NCBI GenBank assembly: GCA_024637275.1
Contig: JAGXFS010000099.1
Span: 1-46,893 of the forward strand
Length of the DNA: 46,893 nucleotides
Reading direction: 5' to 3'
DNA from: Acidimicrobiia bacterium
Lineage (GTDB): Bacteria > Actinomycetota > Acidimicrobiia > Spongiisociales > JAENVV01
A model generated the notes under the pieces. That model was not told the origin of the DNA, did no database searches, and was given only the letters and a program-made list of their open reading frames with translations. Shown here piece by piece: positions 8,657-16,870 of this stretch. Numbering within the stretch: the stretch's first letter is position 1; each line of letters begins with the position of its first letter. A program made the translations under genes and the position numbers.

Positions 8657-8949
8657 GGCAGCAAGCGATAATTTCCAACCAGCGTGGCCGGCTGAGCGTT
8701 CGGTCCGTGACCTTCCTCACACCGCTCACCGATGCCCTCCTGGAACCTGGCGAACGCCGCTACCTGCGACAACGGGTTCGGGTCGGCTTCGACATCGGCG
8801 ATGTGCAAAAAGGATCCATCTTCGAGTCTGAACGTGGCGTACCGGACACCGCCCGGTGTCGAAGCGTGCAGCTCAGCGAAGACGTCCTCGACGAGTGCCT
8901 GGTTGTGGTCGGCCTGGTCGGCCTTGGGACGGTATTGAACAACAATCAC
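8653..8949 (-). CDS. Small ABM/ferredoxin-like fold protein
   Basis: 98 residues from GTG 8949. It has the pattern of antibiotic-biosynthesis-monooxygenase-like dimeric alpha+beta barrels: strand VIVVQYRPKADQ, helix LVEDVFAELHAS, strands GVRYATFRLEDG and FLHIADVEAD, and a second helix. Such proteins act as small cofactor-free oxygenases or as unknown small-molecule binders; the substrate is unknown. GTG 8949 is preferred because GAAGGA lies 6 nt upstream. ATG 8979 is an alternative without a ribosome site, and the open frame up to 9096 has no family character. It forms a two-gene unit with the DUF2461 gene. Confidence 0.7.
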   Translation of the reverse strand: MIVVQYRPKADQADHNQALVEDVFAELHASTPGGVRYATFRLEDGSFLHIADVEADPNPLSQVAAFARFQEGIGERCEEGHGPNAQPATLVGNYRLLP

Positions 8950-8983
8950 GAACAATCCTTCGGTTGGGACTTTCACCATACGA

Positions 8984-9008
8984 CGATTCGACAGGAGCCG
9001 ATTCGACA
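8984..9008. repeat. Direct repeat CGATTCGACA, two copies
   Basis: Identical 10-bp copies occupy 8984-8993 and 8999-9008, spaced 15 bp start to start. They lie in the divergent region between the ABM-like and YCII-like genes. They could be binding sites for a regulator of either gene; nothing more can be said. Confidence 0.5.
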
Positions 9009-9051
9009 ATCCGGGGGGAGCGCCTCGGTAAAGACCTACGCCGAGAATCTC

Positions 9052-9078
9052 TACGCCTTTACAAAAGGTAAAGGCGTA
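9052..9078. promoter_or_regulatory. Perfect 11-bp inverted repeat upstream of YCII-like gene
   Basis: TACGCCTTTAC (9052-9062) and GTAAAGGCGTA (9068-9078) are perfectly complementary around AAAAG, ending 35 bp before the GTG start. It may be a dimeric operator or an RNA hairpin in the leader. No T tract follows, so a terminator is less likely. Confidence 0.5.
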
Positions 9079-9113
9079 TGATCGAAAAGCCGGCACCCCA
9101 TGGAGGAGAAGCG

Positions 9114-9446
9114 GTGGCGAAGTTCATGATTTTGTACAAGGGCGAAGCAACCGACATGTCGGACATGTCTCGAGAGCGAGCAGGCGAAGTGATGGCCAAG
9201 TGGGCGGCCTGGATGGGCAAAGTTGGACCGGCCATGGCCGATATCGGCACACCTCTCGGGGCCGGGACTTCGGTACTCGACGATGGTTCCGAAGGAACCC
9301 CCGGTTCGCTGACCGGCTATTCGATTCTTGAGGCCAGCGACATGGCCACCGCCCAAGCACTCACCGACGGCCATCCATACCTGAGTGACAACGACGGCCT
9401 GTACGCCATCGACATCTACGAGATGATGCCCGTCCCCGAAATGTAA
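9114..9446 (+). CDS. YCII-related small protein
   Basis: 110 residues beginning MAKFMILYKGEATDMSDMS, with the YCII/DGPF-type alpha+beta fold pattern. An N-terminal strand is followed by a helix (EVMAKWAAWMGKV), then GYSILEASDMATAQALTDGHPYL, where the helix and the Asp-Gly-His-Pro-like turn are characteristic, and a final strand with IDIYEMMPVPEM. The function of this branch is unknown; relatives are often linked to ECF sigma factors or act as small hydrolase-like proteins. GTG 9114 is chosen because GGAGGAG lies 5-7 nt upstream; ATG 9078 would begin inside the inverted repeat. No partner gene follows; a Fic gene converges on it. Confidence 0.8.
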   Translation: MAKFMILYKGEATDMSDMSRERAGEVMAKWAAWMGKVGPAMADIGTPLGAGTSVLDDGSEGTPGSLTGYSILEASDMATAQALTDGHPYLSDNDGLYAIDIYEMMPVPEM

Positions 9447-9544
9447 GACACCACATCTTTTCCAGAACGACCAGAGCGGGAGGGGCATGCGATCGTGTTT
9501 GGAGCCTGCCCCACTTTCGCGACACCACCAGATCGCGGTTCTTT

Positions 9545-10696
9545 TCAATCACCCGGTCCATTGACGAAGATGTCTCGATACTCGGTATATATCCACAACT
9601 GACCGCGTTCTCGCCCCGTGGCTTCAACCAACAGACCAAGGTCACCGAACTCGGTCAGCAACCTGTTCGCAGTTGGTTGGGACACTCCAAGGACCGCCTG
9701 CACGGCCTTCGCATTCACCACCGGGCTCGAGAGCAGATGATCATGGAGCAGGTACCCGTTTGCGGCTCGACCACGCAGCTTGGCTATTCGAGCACGATCT
9801 CTCTCTCTGAGCTGAAGTATGGCCTGAACGGTCTTGGTGGCATTAGAAGCCGTATCGCGCACCCCGTCGATAAAGAAGTACAGCCACTGCTCCCAATCGC
9901 CGTCATCGCGGACCCCCTGAAGCCGTCGGTAATACTCATCCTGGTGTGCCTTGAAGAATATCGAGAGATACAAAAGCGGGCGAGCGAGGATCCCCCACTC
10001 TGTCAGCAGGAAGGTGATAAGCAGTCGACCGACCCGGCCGTTGCCATCTATAAAGGGATGGATCGTTTCAAACTGACTGTGAAGCAAACCGATCTGAACG
10101 AGAGGTGGATATGCGCTCCGGTCGTGTGCAGCAGCTTCCCACTCGTCAAGGGCCCGCTTCATCTCGTCGACAGGAGGCGGCACGAAACGCGCATTACTCG
10201 GTGAGGACCCGCCAATCCAATTCTGCGTGCGCCGAAACTGACCTGGCGTCTTCGCTGGTTCTCCGCCTCGCGAAGTGTCCATCAACTCTGCATGAATCTC
10301 GCGGACAAGACGCAACGACATCGGCAGATCAGCAAGCCGGTCGAGTCCGTAATTCAGAGCGAGCACATAGTTCTGGATCTCCTGGACGGCATCCCTACGC
10401 TCGGCGGGAGGGGCTTCAGCCAGGGCTTCGACGACATCACCAAGGCTGGCTTGAGTGCCTTCGATCTGGCTCGAAAGGGTCGCCTCTTGATAAACATACA
10501 TACGAATAAACAAGTCAACGTCGGGCAGCACTGAAGCAGCCCCATCGAGTCGAGCTAGAGCACGATCAGCACGGCTAAGTTCCATAACAAGCTCGTTGCT
10601 AAGAACTAAATCATTGGGCGGAAATGGCGATGGTATAAACGCGCGATAGCCACTCGGTTGGGCCTTGTACTCACCTGCACGGTTACTCAAATTCAC
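9545..10696 (-). CDS. Fic domain protein with N-terminal autoinhibitory helix
   Basis: 383 residues. The Fic active-site motif HPFIDGNGRVGR is at 213-224 and complete: catalytic His, the anion-binding loop and metal-binding Asp. The family transfers AMP, or sometimes other groups, from a nucleotide to Ser, Thr or Tyr of target proteins. The N-terminal helix has SSQIEG (75-80), matching the class II inhibitory motif S/TxxxE-G/N whose Glu blocks productive ATP binding. The C-terminus from about residue 320 looks like a winged helix (LGVSQPTANRLLTEFGDLGLL), so it may bind DNA and autoregulate. GTG 10696 is the start. It stands alone between unrelated genes, and its codon use and AT-richer upstream region suggest acquired DNA. 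The target is unknown. Confidence 0.92.
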   Translation of the reverse strand: MNLSNRAGEYKAQPSGYRAFIPSPFPPNDLVLSNELVMELSRADRALARLDGAASVLPDVDLFIRMYVYQEATLSSQIEGTQASLGDVVEALAEAPPAERRDAVQEIQNYVLALNYGLDRLADLPMSLRLVREIHAELMDTSRGGEPAKTPGQFRRTQNWIGGSSPSNARFVPPPVDEMKRALDEWEAAAHDRSAYPPLVQIGLLHSQFETIHPFIDGNGRVGRLLITFLLTEWGILARPLLYLSIFFKAHQDEYYRRLQGVRDDGDWEQWLYFFIDGVRDTASNATKTVQAILQLRERDRARIAKLRGRAANGYLLHDHLLSSPVVNAKAVQAVLGVSQPTANRLLTEFGDLGLLVEATGRERGQLWIYTEYRDIFVNGPGD

Positions 10697-10854
10697 TCCC
10701 CTCGCCTATCGGGAACCTAACCCGAGTTCTGTCGGTCAAAATAAGAACACGACTACAAGGGTCACTCTAAGATAACTTATAGACAGAATATTTATACTAA
10801 CCGCTCCAGATCATAAGCAAGTCTTTGATACCGGATGATTCGACAACTACGGCG

Positions 10855-12402
10855 TTACCAGCGGCCGGTGTCGCCTCTGACCTCAGCGGCGGGGATCTTG
10901 ATGTCGAAGGTGGCACGGATCTTGTCGTCAGTTTCGTGCGAAACGTGAGTTGGGAAGTGTGTGCGAAGCGTCTGGCGGACGATCTCATGGGCACGCTCTT
11001 TGGCATCCTTGCTCCCGGCTTCCTGCCAGTCACTGGGGTTCTGGCGGTCCCCGACGGCCGGGTAGATATACTCGGATTGCATCACCGACAACGTCTGATC
11101 GGACCCAAGGAAGTGCCCCGCCCCAAAGATGGTGTCACGGATGACCTCCTTCGAAAGGGTTTCGTCCGAAACATCAATACCGCGGATGGTGCGGTTGATC
11201 GCTCCGAGCATGTCATTGTCGATCACCATCATTTCGTGCGAATAGACGAGCAGCGACCCGAGCATTCCGGCCGATTCATACACGACGTTGGCTCCGGCGT
11301 GGGCCGCAAGAGTCACGGTAAGCGCCTTCTCATGGCCGGCCTGGGCGTCGGGGATCTTCGAGTCAGCCATGCCAGCCGCCACGCTCGACGGTAAGCCCAT
11401 CCAGTTCAGGAGTTGGGCGGCGGCCGCATTGAGGACCGCTTCTTCGCCGCTCCCGCCGGTCATGGATCCGGTTCGCAGGTCGGACACGAACGGCCACATC
11501 CCCATCAAACACGGATGGCCAGGGTTCATGAGGTTGACGCAAGTAAGCGCCCCGAGACATTCGGCCAAGGCTTGCACCAGCGACCCGGCCAGTGTGGCCG
11601 GCGAAGTCGCACCAGCCTGGCCGGCGGACAGCAGGTTGATGGGAAACCCGGTCTCGACCTGGGCGACCATACATTCAGCGGTTTCGTAGGCGAACTGCAT
11701 GGGCGGGACGACGAACGTGGCGTTGGCCGTCATGAACGGGCGCTTGCGGAACTCACCTTCGCCGCCCATCACCATGTCAAACATGGCCACGGCTTCGTGG
11801 ACATGTTCGGGACGAAAGAACGAAGTGCCGCTGGGCTTCGAGGTTCCCATCATCACGCTGTAGGCCGTCATGAGGTCGAGGTCGCGGGACTCGACCATGT
11901 CTCGGGCGACGATGGTCCGCAAGTAGATATGGATGTGCTCGAGGGTGTCGGCAAGACGAGCCGAGTCATAAATGTCGAGCGCTGATGGAAACTGGAACTC
12001 CTGGGTCGCGTGATCGAGACGGAGCACAGCCGCTCCCGCCGTCGAGAAATGGACCTTCTCTCCCCCCATCTCAGCACTCAGGGATTCGTCGAAGCCATGC
12101 CACACCCACTCCTTGGTGGCGGTGTCGATGATCTGCTCGACGACCTTACGGGGGAAGTGCAGGCGACCGTGTTCGTCCATCCATCCACCAGCATCGGTCA
12201 CGACCTGAATGAACTCTGGGACAGGTCCACCCATGCCGACTTCTTCGAGCAGATCGAGAGCAGTGTCGAGAACCCGTTGCATCTGGTCCTCCGTCATCGG
12301 CTTGTAGGCCCCACCCTTCATGCCCCCGAATACCGGTGGGCTGAGGACATCGGCACCTGACGCCCTGGCCGCCATCCGACTCTCTCGTCCCCGGCGCGGC
12401 AT
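10855..12402 (-). CDS. Trimethylamine methyltransferase (MttB)-family protein, non-pyrrolysine
   Basis: 515 residues with the MttB TIM-barrel family pattern. Recognisable segments include GPVPEFIQVVTDAGG near the start, then GTSKPSGTSFF, and the mid-protein glycine-rich QAGATSPATLAGSLVQ. The frame has no internal TAG, so this is not the pyrrolysine enzyme. Non-Pyl members include glycine betaine:corrinoid methyltransferases (MtgB). The substrate here is unknown, and no corrinoid protein gene is in the window. The start ATG 12402 overlaps by one base the stop of the DMGDH-like gene upstream, so the two are co-translated and probably act on the same methylated amine. An alternative start is ATG 12375. 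Confidence 0.88.
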   Translation of the reverse strand: MPRRGRESRMAARASGADVLSPPVFGGMKGGAYKPMTEDQMQRVLDTALDLLEEVGMGGPVPEFIQVVTDAGGWMDEHGRLHFPRKVVEQIIDTATKEWVWHGFDESLSAEMGGEKVHFSTAGAAVLRLDHATQEFQFPSALDIYDSARLADTLEHIHIYLRTIVARDMVESRDLDLMTAYSVMMGTSKPSGTSFFRPEHVHEAVAMFDMVMGGEGEFRKRPFMTANATFVVPPMQFAYETAECMVAQVETGFPINLLSAGQAGATSPATLAGSLVQALAECLGALTCVNLMNPGHPCLMGMWPFVSDLRTGSMTGGSGEEAVLNAAAAQLLNWMGLPSSVAAGMADSKIPDAQAGHEKALTVTLAAHAGANVVYESAGMLGSLLVYSHEMMVIDNDMLGAINRTIRGIDVSDETLSKEVIRDTIFGAGHFLGSDQTLSVMQSEYIYPAVGDRQNPSDWQEAGSKDAKERAHEIVRQTLRTHFPTHVSHETDDKIRATFDIKIPAAEVRGDTGRW

Positions 12403-14807
12403 CAGACGCGCAGCCTTGCGCTCGTGGGGTCCCAGGCGGGTTCAGCGAGGACGGTGGCAGTTCTGACTTCTCCCATGAGGCGCACACCAAAAGTCGACCC
12501 CGGCGAGCTGAACGCTGGTTCGACGTAGGCAAACAAGAGGCTCTTGTCGACCGAATGGCCGTAGGCACCACTGGTGGTGATGCCCATGATGCGATCCCCG
12601 TCGAGGGTTGGTTCGTTACCCGCCACGTCGGTGTCGGTGGCGTCGATCTCGGCATACACGCAGACCATCGACAGGTCTTGACCGTGGCGCTCGACGGTGG
12701 CTTCTTTACCTTGAAAATCCTTGTCGAGATTGACGAATCGCAGGATGTTCGCTTCGACCGGGGTGATCTCTGTGGTCAGTTCCGAGCCCATCGCCTTGTA
12801 GGCCTTTTCGATCCGCATCACGTTCATGGCCCGCGACCCGAAATGAACCATGCCGTGGGGCTGGCCGGCTTCGATGATCGCCCCATACAGTTCGATCATC
12901 CGATCGAGGGGATGGTGGAGCTCCCAACCCAGTTCCCCGACGTAGCTGACCCGCAGCGCCTTGCAGGGCACGCCGGCGACGATTGTCTCCTGAGCCGTCA
13001 ACCAGCGGAATTTCTCGTTGGTGAGGTCGGTGTCGGTGAGTTGGTCGAGCACGTCCCTGGCGCGGGGTCCGGTGACGGCCAAAATGCCGGTCTCGTTCGT
13101 GACGTCGGTGACAATCACTTCTTCACCGTCGGCGATGTGCTGAGTGAGCCAGTCGACGTCGTGCTGCTCCATCGTGATGCCGGAGTTCAGGTAGAAGCGG
13201 TCTTCGGCGAAACGGGTGATGGTGACCTCGGTTTCGATGCCGCCCTGGGTGGTCAACATGTGGACGAGACGAATGCCGCCGACCTTGGGCAGTCGATTCG
13301 CCGACAGCCTATCCAGCAAGCTGGCCGCGTCCTTTCCGGTCACTTCGAGTTTTGTGAAAGCAGTGAGATCAGCGACGCCAACCCGCTCCCGAACGCCCTC
13401 AACTTCCGCCTTTACGATGTCGAAGGCGTTGGATCGGCGGAAGCTGTAGATCTCCGGTTCGCCGAAATACTGGGGACGTTCCCATCCGTACACTTCTTGC
13501 CACTGGGCACCGAGCCTGTCGAACGTGGCATAAAGCGGCGTGGTCTTGGCTTTTCGGGCGACCGGTCGGTATTCGCCAGGCATACGGGTCTGGTACATCT
13601 CGTGGTACTCGTCGAGCACTTTTTCGGTGGTGTAGGACTGGGTGGCGTACGGTCCGAACCGGCGGGGATCCATGGACGCCACATTGATCTCGGTCTGACC
13701 ATGGACCATCCATTGGGCGAGATACTTGCCGGCGCCTGGCCCTTGAGTGACCCCAATGCTGGCACCCACCGCCAGCCAATAGTTCCTGAGACCGGGGGCA
13801 GGTCCCATCAAATAGCCGGAATCAGGCGTGTGGGTAATCGGCCCCGAGACAACTTTCTTGATGCCGACTTCTCCGAAGCTGGGGAGCCGCTCGGCGGCCA
13901 GGCCGAGCCAGGGCATGAGCCGGTCGAGTTCGGGTGGCGTGAGGTGAAAGGTCAATCCCCAGTCGATCCCGTTCGTGCCGTAGGTCTGCGAATCACTCCG
14001 CTCGTACGGTCCGATGATCAGGCCGCCGTGCTCCTGGCGGTAGTAGCAGCTGGACCGCGGGTCACGGGTCACCGGTAGTTCGTGGTCCACGTCTTGAAGG
14101 GCGGGGACCGATTCAGTGACAAGGTACTGGTGGATGACATTGACGATCGGAACGTCGAGGCCAACCATCTTGCCAAGTTGGGGGCCGTACGACCCGGCGG
14201 CGTTGACAACATGCTCGGCAACGACCCGACCCTTCTCGGTGATGACCTCCCATCGACCGTCGGGGAGCAAGCTCATGTCGGTCACCCGGTTCTTGCGGGA
14301 GATCTCAGCACCCAGTTGTCTGGCTCCGGCGGCCATGGCATTAACCGCCGCACTCGGATCGGTCCATCCGTCGAGCGGGGTGTGGAAGCCGAGCTTGACG
14401 TCCGATAGGTCTTCGATGAGCGGGTTCAGGCGACGGATCTCGTCATGGCCGATCAGATGGGCTTCGACCCCGTTGAGATCCATGACGTTCTTGACGTTCT
14501 GGAACCAGTCAGCCTGGTCGTCGTTGATCGCCAAGCGGACTGCGCCACATCCATGCCACCCCGAATGCAAGCCCGTCTCCGCCTCGATGCGCTTATACAG
14601 CTGGATCGTCTCGTTATGAACCTTGGCCACGTTCAAGTCGCCAATGAAATGAGGTATGAGGCCGGCTGCATGCCACGTGGATCCCGAAGAGAGCTCGTCC
14701 TTTTCCACGAGGATCGTGTCGGTCCAGCCCTCGTGGGCGAGGTAGTACAGCAACCCAACCCCCATGGCGCCGCCACCAACAATCACACACCGGGCTTCCT
14801 CACGCAT
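12402..14807 (-). CDS. Dimethylglycine/sarcosine dehydrogenase-like protein, FAD plus GcvT domains
   Basis: 801 residues. The FAD-dependent DAO domain (1 to about 375) has the GGGAMGVG Rossmann motif at 11-18 and GSTWHAAGL with His46, the family's covalent FAD site. A short FAO_M-type linker follows (about 380-440), then an aminomethyltransferase (GcvT) domain (about 450-720) and a GcvT C-terminal barrel. The enzyme oxidises an N-methyl group of a glycine derivative and transfers the carbon to tetrahydrofolate as 5,10-methylene-THF. Electrons would go to an electron-transfer flavoprotein, not encoded here. ATG 14807 has AGAGGA about 8 nt upstream. It is followed directly by the MttB-family gene. 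The exact substrate (dimethylglycine, sarcosine or other) cannot be told from sequence. Confidence 0.92.
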   Translation of the reverse strand: MREEARCVIVGGGAMGVGLLYYLAHEGWTDTILVEKDELSSGSTWHAAGLIPHFIGDLNVAKVHNETIQLYKRIEAETGLHSGWHGCGAVRLAINDDQADWFQNVKNVMDLNGVEAHLIGHDEIRRLNPLIEDLSDVKLGFHTPLDGWTDPSAAVNAMAAGARQLGAEISRKNRVTDMSLLPDGRWEVITEKGRVVAEHVVNAAGSYGPQLGKMVGLDVPIVNVIHQYLVTESVPALQDVDHELPVTRDPRSSCYYRQEHGGLIIGPYERSDSQTYGTNGIDWGLTFHLTPPELDRLMPWLGLAAERLPSFGEVGIKKVVSGPITHTPDSGYLMGPAPGLRNYWLAVGASIGVTQGPGAGKYLAQWMVHGQTEINVASMDPRRFGPYATQSYTTEKVLDEYHEMYQTRMPGEYRPVARKAKTTPLYATFDRLGAQWQEVYGWERPQYFGEPEIYSFRRSNAFDIVKAEVEGVRERVGVADLTAFTKLEVTGKDAASLLDRLSANRLPKVGGIRLVHMLTTQGGIETEVTITRFAEDRFYLNSGITMEQHDVDWLTQHIADGEEVIVTDVTNETGILAVTGPRARDVLDQLTDTDLTNEKFRWLTAQETIVAGVPCKALRVSYVGELGWELHHPLDRMIELYGAIIEAGQPHGMVHFGSRAMNVMRIEKAYKAMGSELTTEITPVEANILRFVNLDKDFQGKEATVERHGQDLSMVCVYAEIDATDTDVAGNEPTLDGDRIMGITTSGAYGHSVDKSLLFAYVEPAFSSPGSTFGVRLMGEVRTATVLAEPAWDPTSARLRV

Positions 14808-15017
14808 GTTTTGGTCCTCTTCGTTGCGATCTCAAAGACATCAGCCGGTGTTCCATTCAGTGGGACGTCTTGCTGGTAGGGATGAGTCTAGAACCATAGG
14901 CGACCTTGGGGCGGTCGATCCGTGGTTCACGCCCTAAAAGGCCTGGATCGGACCGTATGTCGTGCTGATGATCGGCTTCTTTATCGCGGTCTGGACGGGT
15001 ATCTAGCTCCTCCGTTT

Positions 15018-15051
15018 CAGCCGGGTTTTTGTCACAGCCGGGTTATACGAT
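15018..15051 (+). promoter_or_regulatory. Candidate promoter and repeat of HNH gene
   Basis: The direct repeat CAGCCGGGTT (15018-15027 and 15035-15044, 17 bp apart) abuts a -10-like TACGAT (15046-15051). Six bases separate it from ATG 15058, so the transcript is probably leaderless. The rest of the 250 bp gap from 14808 holds only a short remnant-like hydrophobic frame at 14941-15005. Confidence 0.4.
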
Positions 15052-15057
15052 CGATAC

Positions 15058-16368
15058 ATGATTAGAGGGTTGGAAGAGTCCACATTTGAGGATGAAATCC
15101 GTTCGGTGGAGGCGGCCCGTGGGGGTGCTGATGTGCCGGCCGGGTTGGATGTTTTGCCGGCGGGTCCGTTCCTGGCAGCGCTCCTGTCGTCGATTGAGGT
15201 CAGCGATCTGTCTGGTCATGATCGGGTGGTCGTGTTGCGAGCCCGACGACGGATGGTGTCGCATTACCAAGCCCAGGTATACGCCGACATGGCCTCGGTC
15301 TCCGACTTTCTGGAACAAGATTTTGCTGGTGATCTGGAACTGGCGTTTGATGCCACCTCGGCCGAGATACGCGCCGCCCTGTGTCTGACCCGCCGGGCCG
15401 CCGATCACGAACTCGACCTGGCCGTCACGTTACGGGATCGTCTCCCGAGCGTGTGGGCGGTGTTTGAGCGGGGTGACCTCGACACACCCCGAGCCAAAAC
15501 GATCATCCGAGGAACCGAACATTTGTCCGAGTCGGCCGCTCGGATGGTGGCCGATCTGATCCTGGTCGACGCAGTGGACCTCACCACCGGACAGATCGCC
15601 GCCCGACTCCGTAAACTGTGTATCGACGTCGACCCCGACGACGCCGCCGGCCGCTACGACACCGCCGTCGAAGATCGCCATGTGGAACTACGACCCAACC
15701 CCGACAGCACCGCCTGGCTAGCTGGCTTCAACCTGCCACCAGATCGGGCTGCCCAAGCCGTCGACCGCATCAACCGTCTCGCCCAACACCTCCGTGGCAG
15801 AGACGAAACCCGCACCATCGACCAGTTACGCGCCGACATATTCTTGGACTTGTTGTGTGACGGCTTCCATCCTGCCGATACGGGCAAGCAGCGGGGCGGG
15901 TCGGTGCATATTCGCGTTGACCTCACCACCCTCACCGGACTGGCTGACCGGGCAGGCGATTTAGCCGGGTACGGACCGGTCATTGCCGATATTGCCCGCC
16001 AAACCGCCGACCAGAACCGAAATGGTATCTGGGAATTCGTGGTCACCGACCCTGATACCGGCCAACCCGTCGGCGTTGGAGTCACCAGACGACGTCCCAC
16101 CGCCCAACAACAACGGATCATCCGAGCGCACAGTCCCCACTGTGTCATGAAAGGCTGCCTCATCCACGGCATCCACGCCGACCTCGACCACACAGTTGAC
16201 TGGGCCAAAGGCGGACCAACCACAACATTCAACATCGACCCCAACTGCCGCCACGACCACCGCATCAAACACCAATGCGGCTGGACCTACCAAAAACTCC
16301 CCAACGGCCACCACCAATGGACCAGCCGCCTCGGACACACCTACACCAACAAACCCGAACCGCCCTAA
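15058..16368 (+). CDS. DUF222 / HNH endonuclease (13E12 type)
   Basis: 436 residues. The N-terminal DUF222 region (about 1-300) includes RRAADHELDLAVTLRDRLP and DLTTGQIAARLRKLCIDVDPD, typical of the REP13E12-like proteins that occur in many actinobacterial genomes. The C-terminal HNH core spans about 355-405. It has CVMKGC, then ADLDHTVDWAKGGPT, then NIDPNCRHDHRIKH, giving the paired Cys and His residues for zinc and the catalytic DH. It should cut DNA, but its biological role is unknown. It stands alone with a probable leaderless start. The last 250 bp is unusually CA-rich (ACC and CAC codons), suggesting a history distinct from its neighbours. Confidence 0.92.
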   Translation: MIRGLEESTFEDEIRSVEAARGGADVPAGLDVLPAGPFLAALLSSIEVSDLSGHDRVVVLRARRRMVSHYQAQVYADMASVSDFLEQDFAGDLELAFDATSAEIRAALCLTRRAADHELDLAVTLRDRLPSVWAVFERGDLDTPRAKTIIRGTEHLSESAARMVADLILVDAVDLTTGQIAARLRKLCIDVDPDDAAGRYDTAVEDRHVELRPNPDSTAWLAGFNLPPDRAAQAVDRINRLAQHLRGRDETRTIDQLRADIFLDLLCDGFHPADTGKQRGGSVHIRVDLTTLTGLADRAGDLAGYGPVIADIARQTADQNRNGIWEFVVTDPDTGQPVGVGVTRRRPTAQQQRIIRAHSPHCVMKGCLIHGIHADLDHTVDWAKGGPTTTFNIDPNCRHDHRIKHQCGWTYQKLPNGHHQWTSRLGHTYTNKPEPP

Positions 16369-16413
16369 AACCACCCCACGGTCATCAGCCCTAGCGACCG
16401 AACTCCGTGACGG

Positions 16414-16845
16414 TTAGTCGCGCCGCACCTCTCGTGAGGAAACGCCTGTTCGGAAGGTCAGCGACTCGCCGAGTAACAGTCGCTGGGTTCCGTTCTTGGC
16501 ATCCGGAACCCAGAACACGCCGACCGTTGGGGAAGTGAGAGTATCGGGAGTCACAATTAGCATTCGGTTCGCATTCAGTCGAGCCAGCCATCTGCGCCAT
16601 CGGCGGGGTCGGGTCGGGCCAACCTGAACAACCGAGACCGACGCCCCCAATTCTTCGGATGTCTCGATCAGTCGTTCAGTGAGTGCGTCGGACTCTTCCC
16701 TCGACTTGCCGTAGGGAGTCAACACCACCAATTGACTGCCCTGCTTGATCAGTTCGGACACGTCAAGCAGGCTCGACTCGTTCTCTGCGGTGATCACCTT
16801 TGCAGCATGGAGGTATTTCCGGTTTGCTTTGTCGGCTGCTGCCAT
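16414..16845 (-). CDS. Hypothetical protein downstream of formate dehydrogenase genes
   Basis: 143 residues from ATG 16845, which has AAGAGG about 7 nt upstream; this start is better than 16902, which would overlap the upstream gene. I do not recognise a family. Visible features are a basic N-terminus (ANRKYLHAAKV), an alternating strand/helix stretch (SQLVVLTPYGKSREE, then a helix, then SVSVVQVG), and a basic patch RPRRWRRWLARLN. A C-terminal strand-rich segment (GVFWVPDAKNGTQRLLLGESL) follows. It lies 25 bp after the Fe-S subunit gene on the same strand, so it is probably the last gene of the formate dehydrogenase operon. It could be an accessory factor, but nothing in the sequence proves it. 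Confidence 0.7.
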   Translation of the reverse strand: MAAADKANRKYLHAAKVITAENESSLLDVSELIKQGSQLVVLTPYGKSREESDALTERLIETSEELGASVSVVQVGPTRPRRWRRWLARLNANRMLIVTPDTLTSPTVGVFWVPDAKNGTQRLLLGESLTFRTGVSSREVRRD

Positions 16846-16870
16846 AACCAAGCCTCTTTCAGTTAATGAG

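Noticed and set aside
10855-12402. Pyrrolysine-containing MttB
   Set aside because: The 515-codon frame has no internal TAG, so it belongs to the non-pyrrolysine members.
12555-14078. 507-residue open frame on the plus strand
   Set aside because: It lies antisense to the DMGDH/GcvT gene. The sequence is His/Asp/Gly-rich without recognisable domains, as expected for a GC-rich shadow frame.
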